A DNA stretch of 64,000 bases from Chitinimonas_A lacunae (GTDB lineage Bacteria > Pseudomonadota > Gammaproteobacteria > Burkholderiales > Chitinimonadaceae): assembly GCF_042650885.1 (NCBI RefSeq), contig NZ_JBHSBU010000001.1, positions 4,526,001 to 4,590,000 of the forward strand, written 5' to 3'. How positions within the stretch are numbered: the stretch's first letter is position 1; every line of letters begins with the position of its first letter. Both the position numbers and the translations under genes were made by a program. The notes beneath the pieces are model-generated. The model did not search any database, was not told where the DNA came from, and worked only from the letters and a program-made list of their open reading frames with translations. This document shows positions 41,546-50,749 of the stretch, piece by piece.

Positions 41546-42103
41546 ATGATCGCCGACGTGAAAAAGAACGCTGAACAGAAAATGCAGAAATCGGTGGAGA
41601 GCCTCAAGGCCACGCTGGGCAAGGTCCGCACCGGCCGTGCCCATACCGGCCTGCTTGACCATGTGATGGTGGAGTACTACGGCAACCCCACCCCGATCGC
41701 CCAGGTTGCCAATGTCACCCTGATCGATGCCCGTACCCTCGGTGTGTCGCCCTATGAAAAGAAGATGGCCGGCGCCATCGAAAAGGCGATCCGCGATTCT
41801 GACCTCGGCCTCAACCCTGCCTCGATGGGCGATATGGTGCGGGTGCCGATGCCCGCCCTGACCGAAGAGCGCCGGCGTGACCTGATCAAGGTGGTGCGCG
41901 GCGAAGCCGAGGATTCGCGCGTGGCAGTCCGCAATATCCGCCGCGATGCCAATACCGAACTGAAAAACCTGCTCAAGGACAAGTCGATCTCCGAAGACGA
42001 CGAGCGTCGTGGTCAGGACGAGGTGCAGAAGCTGACCGACAAGTACATCGCCGAAGTCGACAAGCTGCTCGCCGCCAAGGAAACCGAGCTTCTGACCGTC
42101 TGA
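41546..42103 (+). CDS. frr: Ribosome recycling factor
   Basis: Splits the post-termination ribosome together with EF-G. The 185-residue protein has MIADVKKNAEQKMQKSVESL, the hinge VRTGRAHTGLLDHVMVEYYG, and VSPYEKKMAGAIEKAIRDSD, PMPALTEERRRDLIKVVRGE, typical RRF segments in order. GGAGCGAG precedes the ATG. The length is standard. It precedes uppS, as in most betaproteobacteria, with 14 bases between stop and start. Confidence 0.97.
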   Translation: MIADVKKNAEQKMQKSVESLKATLGKVRTGRAHTGLLDHVMVEYYGNPTPIAQVANVTLIDARTLGVSPYEKKMAGAIEKAIRDSDLGLNPASMGDMVRVPMPALTEERRRDLIKVVRGEAEDSRVAVRNIRRDANTELKNLLKDKSISEDDERRGQDEVQKLTDKYIAEVDKLLAAKETELLTV

Positions 42104-42117
42104 TCGGACCCCGAGCC

Positions 42118-42885
42118 GTGGCCCTGTTCAAGAGTTCCACCCGCGACATCCCCGAGGCGGTGGCGGTGCCCCGCCATATCGCCATCATCATGGACGGCAA
42201 CGGCCGCTGGGCCAAGAAGCGCTTCCTGCCCCGCATGGCGGGGCATAAGCAGGGCGTGGAGACGGTGCGCGAGGTGGTCAAGGCGTGCACCGGCTTCGGG
42301 GTCGAATACCTGACCCTGTTTGCCTTCTCCAGCGAAAACTGGCGCCGGCCCGAGGAGGAGGTGTCGTTTCTGATGAACCTGTTTCTCGCCGCACTCGAGC
42401 GCGAAGTGGACAAGCTGCACCAGAACGGCATCCGCCTGCGCTTGATCGGCCGGCGCGACCGTTTCTCTCCCGCCATCGTGCGGATGATCGAAAGCGCCGA
42501 AGCGCGCACCGCCGCCAATACCAAGCTGACCCTGACCATCGCCGCCGACTACGGCGGCCGCTGGGATATGCTCAACGCCACCCAGTCGCTGCTGCGCGAG
42601 CGGCCTGAGCTGGCGCAGCAGGGTTTCGGCGAGGAGGAACTGGCGCCTCATCTGGCCATGGCTTACGCGCCTGAGCCCGATCTGTTTATCCGCACCGGCG
42701 GTGAGCAGCGCATCTCGAATTTCCTGTTATGGCAGCTGGCTTATAGCGAGCTGTATTTCACCGAGCTGCTGTGGCCCGATTTCGGCCGCGATGCGCTGCT
42801 CGAAGCGATCCATTCCTATCAAAACCGTGAGCGGCGCTTTGGCCGTACCAGTGAACAACTGCGCGGGGAGTCTCCCTCATGCTGA
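42118..42885 (+). CDS. uppS: Undecaprenyl diphosphate synthase (di-trans,poly-cis)
   Basis: Cis-prenyltransferase that elongates farnesyl diphosphate to the C55 lipid carrier of peptidoglycan and O-antigen. The 255-residue protein contains IAIIMDGNGRWAKKRFLPRM with the catalytic Asp, TLFAFSSENWRRPEEEVSFL, and the C-terminal DLFIRTGGEQRISNFLLWQL and SYQNRERRFG. GTG start at 42118. Overlaps cdsA by seven bases, so translation is coupled. Together with dxr and cdsA it makes this block an isoprenoid and lipid supply unit. Confidence 0.96.
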   Translation: MALFKSSTRDIPEAVAVPRHIAIIMDGNGRWAKKRFLPRMAGHKQGVETVREVVKACTGFGVEYLTLFAFSSENWRRPEEEVSFLMNLFLAALEREVDKLHQNGIRLRLIGRRDRFSPAIVRMIESAEARTAANTKLTLTIAADYGGRWDMLNATQSLLRERPELAQQGFGEEELAPHLAMAYAPEPDLFIRTGGEQRISNFLLWQLAYSELYFTELLWPDFGRDALLEAIHSYQNRERRFGRTSEQLRGESPSC

Positions 42886-43694
42886 AGACGCGGATATTGA
42901 CCGCGCTGGCCCTGCTTCCGCTGGTCTTGCTGTGCCTGTTTGTGGCACCGATATGGGGTTGGGGCGCATTTGTTTTACTTGCTTTGTCATTTGGCGCCTG
43001 GGAATGGGCGCGTTTGGCACAATTCAATAAAAACGAAACCACAGTTTTTGTGGCCACCTTTGTGGGCCTGGGCGCCGCCGGTCTATGGCTGCCACAGGCG
43101 CAGATGTGGCAACTGCCCCTGGCTGGCTTGTCCCTGCTGTTCTGGCTGGCGCTGGTGCCGGCCTGGCTGTGGGGTAAATGGACCCTGCGGCGCAAATGGA
43201 CCGCCGCCCTGGTCGGCTGGCTGCTGCTGCTGGCGGCACTGCTGGGCTCGGTCTGGCTGCGTCAGCTCAAGAGCGGTGCCTTGGGCCTGCTGCTGGTCCT
43301 GGGCATCGCCTGGGTCGCCGATATCGCGGCCTATTTCGCCGGTCGCCGTTTCGGTCGCCGCAAGCTCGCGCCGACTATCAGCCCGGGTAAAAGCTGGGAA
43401 GGGGTCTATGGGGCCTTGCTGGCCGTATCGGTCTATGCCCTGGCCCTGCACTATGCCAAGGCGCCGCTGTTCTCGGCGCTGACCCCGTGGTTATTGCTGC
43501 CGCTGGTCTGGGTGCTGACCGCCGTCAGCGTCATGGGCGATCTGTTCGAGTCGCTGCTCAAGCGCCAGGCCGGCCTCAAGGACAGCAGCAATCTCTTGCC
43601 TGGCCACGGCGGCGTGCTCGACCGTCTCGACAGCCTGATTGCCCTGGTGCCCGTCACCACCGCTTTCCTGCTGTTCGCTTTCTTTATCGTCTGA
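42879..43694 (+). CDS. cdsA: Phosphatidate cytidylyltransferase (CDP-diglyceride synthase)
   Basis: Integral membrane enzyme making CDP-diacylglycerol, the precursor of phospholipids. The 271-residue protein has about eight hydrophobic segments and ends with the signature DLFESLLKRQAGLKDSSNLL-P-GHGGVLDRLDS, containing the S..KR....KD pattern. WVADIAAYFAGRRFGRRKLA and SPGKSWEGVYGALLA are the other conserved loops. Overlaps the end of uppS by seven bases. dxr follows after 20 bases. Confidence 0.95.
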   Translation: MLKTRILTALALLPLVLLCLFVAPIWGWGAFVLLALSFGAWEWARLAQFNKNETTVFVATFVGLGAAGLWLPQAQMWQLPLAGLSLLFWLALVPAWLWGKWTLRRKWTAALVGWLLLLAALLGSVWLRQLKSGALGLLLVLGIAWVADIAAYFAGRRFGRRKLAPTISPGKSWEGVYGALLAVSVYALALHYAKAPLFSALTPWLLLPLVWVLTAVSVMGDLFESLLKRQAGLKDSSNLLPGHGGVLDRLDSLIALVPVTTAFLLFAFFIV

Positions 43695-43714
43695 CCGGCC
43701 GCCCTGGAGCCCGT

Positions 43715-44899
43715 ATGACTGCTTCCCCCCGCCGCCTTACTGTCCTTGGCTCGACCGGCAGCGTCGGTATCAGCACGCTCGATGTGGTGGCGCGCCATCC
43801 CGAGCGCTACCGGATCACGGCCCTGACCGGCAATGGTCAGATCGACCGTTTGGTTGAGCAATGCCAGCGTTTCCTGCCCGCTTACGCCGTATTGGCCGAC
43901 CCTGAGCGCCTGCCGCTGCTGCGCGACCGGCTGGCCAGTGCCGGACTGGAGCGTATCAAGGCGCTGGCCGGTCCTGAGGCGCTGGAAATGGTGGCCAGCC
44001 TGCCGGAGGTCGATGCCGTGATGGCGTCCATCGTCGGTGCGGCAGGAATGCGGCCCACGCTTGCCGCGGCCCGTGCCGGCAAACAGGTGCTGCTGGCCAA
44101 CAAAGAAACCCTGGTAATGGCCGGCCAGCTATTTATGGATGCCGCCCGCGAAGGCGGCGCCACCTTGCTGCCGATCGACAGCGAGCACAACGCCATCTAC
44201 CAATGCCTGCCGCAGCCGTTTACGGGTGAAGCCCGCCGTGGAGTGCGCCGTATCCTGTTGACCGCCTCGGGCGGCCCGTTCCGGACCTGGGAAACCGCGC
44301 AACTCCATTCGGTGACGCCCGAGCAGGCGGTGCGCCATCCCAACTGGAGCATGGGGCGCAAGATCTCGGTCGATTCGGCCACCCTGATGAACAAGGGGCT
44401 CGAAGTGATCGAGGCGCGCTGGCTGTTCGATCTCGAGCGTGAACGGATCTCGGTGGTGGTGCACCCGCAGAGCGTGATCCACTCGATGGTCGAGTATGTC
44501 GACGGCTCGGTACTGGCGCAGTTGGGCAACCCCGATATGCGCACGCCGATTGCCTATGGTCTGGCCTGGCCCGAACGCATCGATGCTGGCGTCGCGCCGC
44601 TCGATCTGTTTGCCGTGGCCCGGCTCGATTTCGAAGCCCCCGATCTGGTGCGCTTTCCCTGTCTTGGACTGGCCTTCGCCGCGCTCGAGCGCGGCGGGGT
44701 GGCGCCGGCGGTGCTCAATGCGGCCAATGAAGTGGCGGTTGAGGCATTCCTGACCGGCCGGCTGGGCTTTACCGCGATTGCCGAGCTCAACGAGGCGGTG
44801 CTGGCACGCGACTGGTCGGGCTACGACGCCCTGCAACTCGACGGCCTGGCCGCCGCTGATGCCGAGGCGCGCCGCTTGGCCCGCGCCCGGCTGGACTGA
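43715..44899 (+). CDS. dxr: 1-deoxy-D-xylulose 5-phosphate reductoisomerase
   Basis: Second enzyme of the MEP isoprenoid pathway, NADPH- and metal-dependent. The 394-residue protein begins MTASPRRLTVLGSTGSVGIS (nucleotide loop), has LANKETLVMAGQLF, the metal- and substrate-site LPIDSEHNAIYQCL, LTASGGPFR, HPNWSMGRKISVDSATLMNK and FPCLGLAFAALERGG. ATG 43715 with GGAG upstream; a longer in-frame start inside cdsA is not needed. rseP follows after three bases. Confidence 0.97.
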   Translation: MTASPRRLTVLGSTGSVGISTLDVVARHPERYRITALTGNGQIDRLVEQCQRFLPAYAVLADPERLPLLRDRLASAGLERIKALAGPEALEMVASLPEVDAVMASIVGAAGMRPTLAAARAGKQVLLANKETLVMAGQLFMDAAREGGATLLPIDSEHNAIYQCLPQPFTGEARRGVRRILLTASGGPFRTWETAQLHSVTPEQAVRHPNWSMGRKISVDSATLMNKGLEVIEARWLFDLERERISVVVHPQSVIHSMVEYVDGSVLAQLGNPDMRTPIAYGLAWPERIDAGVAPLDLFAVARLDFEAPDLVRFPCLGLAFAALERGGVAPAVLNAANEVAVEAFLTGRLGFTAIAELNEAVLARDWSGYDALQLDGLAAADAEARRLARARLD

Positions 44900-44902
44900 T
44901 CC

Positions 44903-46255
44903 ATGTTGTTCACCATCGCCGCTTATCTGCTGGCCATCAGCGTGCTCGTGACCATCCACGAGTACGGCCACTACTGGGTGGCCAAACACCGCAATGTCAA
45001 AGTGCTGGTGTTCAGCCTGGGGTTCGGCCGGCCCTTGCTGCGCTGGCAGCGCGGCGAAACCGAGTGGCGTCTGTCGGCGATTCCTCTGGGCGGCTATGTA
45101 CGGGTGCTGGGGCGCGACGAGCAGCCCGAATCGGCGGCCGATCTCAGTCGTAGCCTCGAGCGTCAGCCTGTGCTGTGGCGCATGGCTTTCTATGCCGCGG
45201 GGCCGGCTGCCAATTTCCTGTTTGCCATCCTGGTCTATTGGGCGCTGTTCCTGCCCGGCGGCCGGATCGCCCTGCCGCAGATCGGCACGGTGATGCCGGC
45301 CAGTCTGGCGGCCCAGGCTGGCTTGGTGGCCGGCGACACCATCCTGCGGATCGACGGGGAAGACATCCGTGGCTGGAAGGACATCCACCTGGGCCTGCTC
45401 GAATGTGCCTCGCAGCGCCTGGTCTGCCGGATCGAAGTCAGCCAGGCGCGTGGTGGCACGGCCCTGCGCCAGCTCGATCTGAGCAAGTTGACCGCCGAAC
45501 AGGTCGATGCCCAGTTAAGCGCCCGGATCGGTCTGAGCCAGGTGATCTATCGACCCGAGGTCGGTGGTCTGGTGGCTGATGAGGTGGCGATACGAGCCGG
45601 CCTGCGGGTGGGCGATGTATTCCAGTCGATCGCCGGCCGTCCGACCCCCGATTGGGGCTCGGTCGCCGCCGCCTTGCAGGCACGACCGGGACTACAGACG
45701 GAAATCGTGGTACGACGCGGCAAGGAGTTGGCCAATATCGTGCTCGTGCCGCGCAAGACTGCCCGACGCGAGGATGGGCGCGAAGTCGGCTATATCGGCT
45801 TCGAGCCGGTGATCGACCGCGAAGCGATGCGTGCCCGTACCCAGGCGGTGGATTTCGGCGTGCTCGGTTCACTGCGCGAGTCGTTGCGCCAGACCTGGGA
45901 TACCAGCGCACTATCGCTCAAATTGATGGGGCGGATGCTGACCGGCCAGATTTCGGTCAAGCAGCTGTCCGGCCCGGTGTCGATGGCCGAAGCGGCCGGC
46001 AAGACGGCTGAACGCGGCTGGGTCGAATATATCAACTACCTGTGCCTGATCAGTATCAGCCTGGGCATTATGAACCTGCTGCCCATTCCGGTGCTGGATG
46101 GCGGGCATTTGTTGTATGATTCGGCCGAACTTTTGTCGGGTAGGCCGCTGCCGGACCGGGTCAAGGAACTCGGTTCCTATTTGGGCGTCGGAGTCCTCGC
46201 GGCGCTAATGCTGTTTGCCGTGGTGAACGACCTGATACGCCTGACCGGCGGCTGA
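44903..46255 (+). CDS. rseP: Site-2 protease RseP (intramembrane zinc metalloprotease)
   Basis: Cleaves anti-sigma factor RseA in the sigma-E envelope stress response and signal peptides remaining in the membrane. The 450-residue polytopic protein has the zinc motif HEYGH (residues 19-23) in the first membrane helix, two PDZ domains between about 110 and 290 (IGTVMPASLAAQAGLVAGD and EVAIRAGLRVGDVFQSIAG), and the third-helix motif NLLPIPVLDGGHLLYD. This is the standard organisation. It lies directly upstream of bamA, as is normal in beta- and gammaproteobacteria. Confidence 0.95.
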   Translation: MLFTIAAYLLAISVLVTIHEYGHYWVAKHRNVKVLVFSLGFGRPLLRWQRGETEWRLSAIPLGGYVRVLGRDEQPESAADLSRSLERQPVLWRMAFYAAGPAANFLFAILVYWALFLPGGRIALPQIGTVMPASLAAQAGLVAGDTILRIDGEDIRGWKDIHLGLLECASQRLVCRIEVSQARGGTALRQLDLSKLTAEQVDAQLSARIGLSQVIYRPEVGGLVADEVAIRAGLRVGDVFQSIAGRPTPDWGSVAAALQARPGLQTEIVVRRGKELANIVLVPRKTARREDGREVGYIGFEPVIDREAMRARTQAVDFGVLGSLRESLRQTWDTSALSLKLMGRMLTGQISVKQLSGPVSMAEAAGKTAERGWVEYINYLCLISISLGIMNLLPIPVLDGGHLLYDSAELLSGRPLPDRVKELGSYLGVGVLAALMLFAVVNDLIRLTGG

Positions 46256-46357
46256 GTGCTCGCGTCTTGCCCAGGCCGTACCGGCGTCCGGGTCGTTTCA
46301 AAGAAAACAACTTTCCAGGCGGCGGCACGGGCTGCGTCCCTACCGCCCGATTCGTTT

Positions 46358-48700
46358 ATGAGACCGAACCACATCACGCTCGCGCTGCTGGCCGCTTTCG
46401 GCCTGATTGTTCCGGCCCACGCCTTTGAACCTTTTGTCATCAAGGAAATCCGCGTCGAGGGGATTCAGCGTACCGAAGCCGGTACGGTCTACAACTATCT
46501 GCCGGTCAAAGTGGGCGAGCGGGTCGATGACGCCAAGGTCCGCGATGCCATCAAGGCCCTGTTTGCCACGGGCTTTTACAACGATGTGCGGATCGAAGCC
46601 GACAAGGGTGTGCTGATCGTCTCGCTCGACGAGCGGCCGGTGATCGCCGAGATTCGTATCGAGGGTGCCAAGGAATTCGAAACCGACCAGTTGATGAAGG
46701 CGCTGCGCGAAAACGGTCTGGCCGAATCGCGCACCTTCGACCGCTCGATCCTTGAAGCCGCCGAGCAGGAACTGAAAAAGCAGTACTACAGCCGTGGCAA
46801 GTATTCGGTCCAGTTCAAGACCACCGTTACCCGGCTCGAACGCAACCGGGTAGCCATCAGCTTCGATATCTCCGAGGGTCTGGTGGCGCAGATTCGCCAG
46901 ATCAATCTGGTCGGCAACCAGAGCTTTGGCGACAAGGAACTGCTGGACTACTTCCAGCTCACCACGCCCGGCTGGCTGACCTGGTTCACCAAGAACGACC
47001 AGTACTCCAAACCCAAGCTACAGGCCGATATCGAAGCGCTGCGCTCGTTCTACCTCGATCGCGGCTATCTCGAATTCAATATCGATTCGCAGCAGGTGGC
47101 GCTGTCGGAAGACAAGAAGGATATCTTCCTCACCGTCAATCTGAGCGAAGGCCAGAAATACACCATCACCGATATCAAGTTCGCCGGCGAACTGATCGTG
47201 GCCGAGGCCGAGCTGCGCAAGCTGGTCGATATCAAACCTGGCGACGTCTTTGCCCGCAGCAAGATCAATCAGGCCACCAAGGCGATCAATGATCGGCTGT
47301 CCGACGAGGGCTATGCGTTTGCCAACGTCAACGCCGTGCCCGAGATCAACAAGGAAAAGAACACCGCGGCCTTTACCTTCTATGTTGACCCGGGCCGCAA
47401 GACCTATGTGCGCCGGATCAATATCAACGGCAATCTGCGCACCCGCGACGAGGTGATCCGCCGTGAGATGCGTCAGCTCGAAGGTGCACCGTATTCGGGC
47501 TGGAAGCTGCGTCGCTCGAAGGAGCGGCTCGATCTGCTGGGCTTCTTCTCCGAAGTCACCATCGATACCCCGTTGGTGGCCGACAGCACCGACCAGGTCG
47601 ATGTCAATGTCACCGTGACCGAAAAACAGACCGGCAATATCAATATCGGCGCCGGTTATTCTCGTGACGACGGCTTTACCATCATCGGCGGCTTCGAGCA
47701 GTCGAATATCTTCGGTACCGGCAAATACCTCAAGGTTGACCTCAATACCGGCAAGAGCCGGCAGGTCTACTCCCTGAGCTTCTCCAACCCCTATGCCACG
47801 CCCGACGGGGTGGCACGCGGTTTCAGCATCTACAAGACCCGCTACGAGCCCAATGCCACCAACGATGTGGTATCCGAATACGTGGCCAGCGTGATCGGCG
47901 GCGAGCTGAACTGGAGTGTGCCAATCAGCGAATACGATGGCATTTCGTTCTCGCTGGCAGCCGACCGCAGCAGCTACAGCATCAGCGAACGCACCAGCGC
48001 CACCCTGCGTAAGGAACTCGAACGGGTCGGCAATAACCCTAAAACCTTCCGTGCCAGCGTAGGTTGGGCGCGCGATACCCGCGACAGCGCCCTGTCGCCG
48101 ACACGTGGCGTGATGCGCCGGCTCGGCGCCAGCGTGGCGGTGCCCGGCAGCGACTACAAGTACTACAAGCTGACTGCCCAGCAGCAATGGTTCTTCCCGC
48201 TGAGCAAGGACTTCACCTTCCTGTGGAATATCGAAGGCGGCTATGCCCGGGGCTATGGCGGCGAAGCGCTGCCGTTCACCCAGCGCTTCAATGCCGGCGG
48301 CGTCGGTTCGGTGCGTGGCTACGAAACCGCCTCGCTTGGTCCCAAGGAAAGAAACAGCTTCAATGACTACGTTGCCGTCGGCGGCAACCGGACGCTGATC
48401 AATAATTTCGAACTGCTGCTACCGGTGCCTGGGCTCAAGAACGACAACAGCACCCGGCTTAGCCTGTTCGTCGATGGCGGTACGGTCTGGGGCGAGGACG
48501 AGAAGTTCGACTTCAAGGCCATGCGCTATTCCGCCGGGATTGCCTTCCAGTGGATCGGTCCGCTGGGCCCGATGAAGTTCAGCCTGGCCCGGCCGCTCAA
48601 TGCCAAGAAGGACTCGATCGCGATCGTCGATGGCAAGGAAACCACGATCAAGGGCGACGAGCTGCGGCGCTTCCAGTTCCAGCTGGGCCGAACTTTCTAA
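46358..48700 (+). CDS. bamA: Outer membrane protein assembly factor BamA
   Basis: Central pore of the Bam complex that inserts barrel proteins into the outer membrane. The 780-residue protein starts with a signal peptide (about 1-22, LIVPAHA), then five POTRA domains to about residue 420 (IKEIRVEGIQRTEAGTVYNY, VIAEIRIEGAKEFETDQLMK, YVRRININGNLRTRDEVIRR) and a C-terminal 16-strand barrel with the lid-loop VGSVRGYE motif and terminal phenylalanine (FQLGRTF). ATG 46358 gives the signal peptide; the open frame from GTG 46256, just after rseP, would add an unlikely leader. Confidence 0.96.
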   Translation: MRPNHITLALLAAFGLIVPAHAFEPFVIKEIRVEGIQRTEAGTVYNYLPVKVGERVDDAKVRDAIKALFATGFYNDVRIEADKGVLIVSLDERPVIAEIRIEGAKEFETDQLMKALRENGLAESRTFDRSILEAAEQELKKQYYSRGKYSVQFKTTVTRLERNRVAISFDISEGLVAQIRQINLVGNQSFGDKELLDYFQLTTPGWLTWFTKNDQYSKPKLQADIEALRSFYLDRGYLEFNIDSQQVALSEDKKDIFLTVNLSEGQKYTITDIKFAGELIVAEAELRKLVDIKPGDVFARSKINQATKAINDRLSDEGYAFANVNAVPEINKEKNTAAFTFYVDPGRKTYVRRININGNLRTRDEVIRREMRQLEGAPYSGWKLRRSKERLDLLGFFSEVTIDTPLVADSTDQVDVNVTVTEKQTGNINIGAGYSRDDGFTIIGGFEQSNIFGTGKYLKVDLNTGKSRQVYSLSFSNPYATPDGVARGFSIYKTRYEPNATNDVVSEYVASVIGGELNWSVPISEYDGISFSLAADRSSYSISERTSATLRKELERVGNNPKTFRASVGWARDTRDSALSPTRGVMRRLGASVAVPGSDYKYYKLTAQQQWFFPLSKDFTFLWNIEGGYARGYGGEALPFTQRFNAGGVGSVRGYETASLGPKERNSFNDYVAVGGNRTLINNFELLLPVPGLKNDNSTRLSLFVDGGTVWGEDEKFDFKAMRYSAGIAFQWIGPLGPMKFSLARPLNAKKDSIAIVDGKETTIKGDELRRFQFQLGRTF

Positions 48701-48721
48701 TTACCGCGTCGAGGTACTACC

Positions 48722-49213
48722 GTGAAACGTCTGCTTGTCCTCGTCTTTTCGCTGCTGGCGCTGCTGCCGGTGAGTGCCAACGAACTCAAGGTCGGCTATG
48801 TCAATGTCGACCGCATCCTGCGTGAATCGGGCCCGGCGGTCAAAGCGCTGAAGAAGCTCGAAAAGGAATTCTCGATCCGCGACACCGAGCTCAAAAAGCT
48901 CGCTGAGCAGATGCGTGCCCGCCAGGCCGAACTCGACAAGGGTGGCCTGACCATGCCTGAAACCGAGCGGCGCAACAAGGAGCGCGAGCTGGTCAAGGTG
49001 CAGCAGGATCTGTCGCGTTTGCAGCGTGAATTCCGTGAAGACCTCAATGCCCGCCGCAATGAGGAGCTGGCCGGCATTCAGGAGCGGGTCTACAACACCA
49101 TCCAGCAGATCGCCCAGACCGAGAAGTACGACGCGATCTTGCAGGAAGTGGTGTATATCAACCCCAAGCTCGACATCACCGAAAAAGTGCTCAAGGCCCT
49201 GGCCGACAAATAA
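48722..49213 (+). CDS. skp: Periplasmic chaperone Skp/OmpH
   Basis: Trimeric periplasmic chaperone that holds unfolded outer-membrane proteins. The 163-residue product has a signal peptide (about 1-19, LPVSA), then KVGYVNVDRILRESGPAVKA and a long charged coiled-coil region (KKLEKEFSIRDTELKKLAEQ onward) rich in Lys/Glu that forms the tentacles. GTG 48722 follows GAGG. Between bamA and lpxD, its usual place. Confidence 0.93.
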   Translation: MKRLLVLVFSLLALLPVSANELKVGYVNVDRILRESGPAVKALKKLEKEFSIRDTELKKLAEQMRARQAELDKGGLTMPETERRNKERELVKVQQDLSRLQREFREDLNARRNEELAGIQERVYNTIQQIAQTEKYDAILQEVVYINPKLDITEKVLKALADK

Positions 49214-49227
49214 AACACGGAGCCGTC

Positions 49228-50292
49228 TTGCCTTCCCGACCCATATTCCGCCTGTCCGAGCTGGTCGCCCGTCTGGGCGGCGAGCTGCGCGGCGCCGACG
49301 TGGCGGTCGGCCAGGTCGGTACGCTCGAGCGTGCCGGTCCTGAGCAGATTGCCTTTCTGGCCAATCCCAAATACCGGCGCCAACTGTCCGATTGCCGCGC
49401 CGGCGCCGTTATCCTGTCCGCTGCGGCGGTGGCGGACTGGTCGGGTCCGGCCATCGTCACCAGCGACCCCTATCTGTACTTTGCCCGTGTCTCGGCGCTG
49501 TTGAATCCGGTAGTGCGGCCGGCGCCCGGTATCGACCCGAGTGCGGTGGTGGCGGCTTCGGCCGAGGTGGCGGCGGATGCCTATATCGGCCCGCTGGTCA
49601 GTGTGGGGGAGGGGGCGCGGATCGGCCCCAGAGTGATGTTGCAGCCCGGTTGCCGCATCGGTGCCGAGGTGGAGATCGGCGCAGACAGCGTGATCCATCC
49701 CAATGCAGTGATCTACCCTGACTGCCGGATCGGCGCCCGGGTCATCATCCACGCCGGGGCGGTGATCGGCGCCGACGGCTTTGGTCTGGCCTGGAATGGT
49801 GCGGCCTGGGAGAAGATCCCGCAGATCGGCCGGGTGGTGATCGAAGATGATGTGGAAATCGGTGCCTCGACCACCATCGACCGCGGTGCGCTCGACGATA
49901 CGGTGATCCGCCAGGGCGCCAAGCTCGATAACCAGATTCAGATCGGCCACAACGTGGTGGTCGGTCGCCATACTGCCATGGCCGGCTGCGTCGGCGTGGC
50001 CGGCTCGACCAAGATCGGCGACTACTGCACCTTTGGCGGCAGCGCCATGATCATCGGCCATATCGAGATCGTCGATCGGGTCAATGTGATGGCAGGGACG
50101 CTGGTCGGCAAATCGATCAAGCAGGCCGGTACCTATACCGGCTGGTATCCGATGCAGCCGCACCGCGACTGGCTGGCCAATGCCTCGCATCTGCGCCACC
50201 TCGATACCTTGGCCGGCCGGGTCAGGCAACTGGAACGAAAAATGGCGACGGGCGAGGCCCCCGTTGCTGATGAGGGAGACAGCACACCATGA
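49228..50292 (+). CDS. lpxD: UDP-3-O-(3-hydroxyacyl)glucosamine N-acyltransferase
   Basis: Third enzyme of lipid A synthesis; N-acylates UDP-3-O-acylglucosamine. The 354-residue protein has the N-terminal uridine-binding domain (LVARLGGELRGADVAVGQVG) followed by a left-handed beta-helix of hexapeptide repeats (IGPRVMLQPGCRIGAEVEIG) and the catalytic His in KLDNQIQIGHNVVVGRHTAM. The C-terminal helix ends ASHLRHLDTLAGRVRQLERK. Start is TTG 49228, preceded by ACGGAG. Its stop overlaps the fabZ start (ATGA). Confidence 0.95.
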   Translation: MPSRPIFRLSELVARLGGELRGADVAVGQVGTLERAGPEQIAFLANPKYRRQLSDCRAGAVILSAAAVADWSGPAIVTSDPYLYFARVSALLNPVVRPAPGIDPSAVVAASAEVAADAYIGPLVSVGEGARIGPRVMLQPGCRIGAEVEIGADSVIHPNAVIYPDCRIGARVIIHAGAVIGADGFGLAWNGAAWEKIPQIGRVVIEDDVEIGASTTIDRGALDDTVIRQGAKLDNQIQIGHNVVVGRHTAMAGCVGVAGSTKIGDYCTFGGSAMIIGHIEIVDRVNVMAGTLVGKSIKQAGTYTGWYPMQPHRDWLANASHLRHLDTLAGRVRQLERKMATGEAPVADEGDSTP

Positions 50293-50741
50293 ACGAACTC
50301 AATGCCATGGATATCCAGGGCATACTCGAACACCTGCCGCACCGCTTCCCGTTTCTGCTGATCGACCGCATTACCGAACTGGTGCCGGGCGAGCGGGTGG
50401 TGGCGCTGAAGAATGTCTCGTTCAACGAGCCGTTCTTTGTCGGCCATTTCCCCAAGTATCCGGTGATGCCCGGGGTGCTGATCGTCGAAGCGATGGCCCA
50501 GGCAGCCGGGGTGCTCAGTTTCAAGACCACGGGCGACAAGCCCAAGGACGGCATTCTCTATCTGTTCGTCGGGATTGATAATGCCCGCTTCAAGGCGCAG
50601 GTCGTGCCGGGCGACCAGTTGGTCCTGAAGGTCAATATCGAGCGCAAGCTGCGCAATATCTGGAAGTACAAGGCAATCGCCGAGGTCAACGGTCAGCTGG
50701 TGGCCGAGGCTGACCTGATGTGCGCGCAGACGCCGCTCTGA
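50289..50741 (+). CDS. fabZ: 3-hydroxyacyl-ACP dehydratase FabZ
   Basis: Dehydrates 3-hydroxyacyl-ACP in fatty acid synthesis and competes with LpxA for the same substrate pool, so the pairing links fatty acids and lipid A. The 150-residue hot-dog protein has PHRFPFLLIDRI and the active-site helix VGHFPKYPVMPGVLIVEAMA (His in GHFP and Glu in VEAMAQ). Overlaps the end of lpxD by four bases. Confidence 0.96.
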   Translation: MNELNAMDIQGILEHLPHRFPFLLIDRITELVPGERVVALKNVSFNEPFFVGHFPKYPVMPGVLIVEAMAQAAGVLSFKTTGDKPKDGILYLFVGIDNARFKAQVVPGDQLVLKVNIERKLRNIWKYKAIAEVNGQLVAEADLMCAQTPL

Positions 50742-50749
50742 GGTGCACT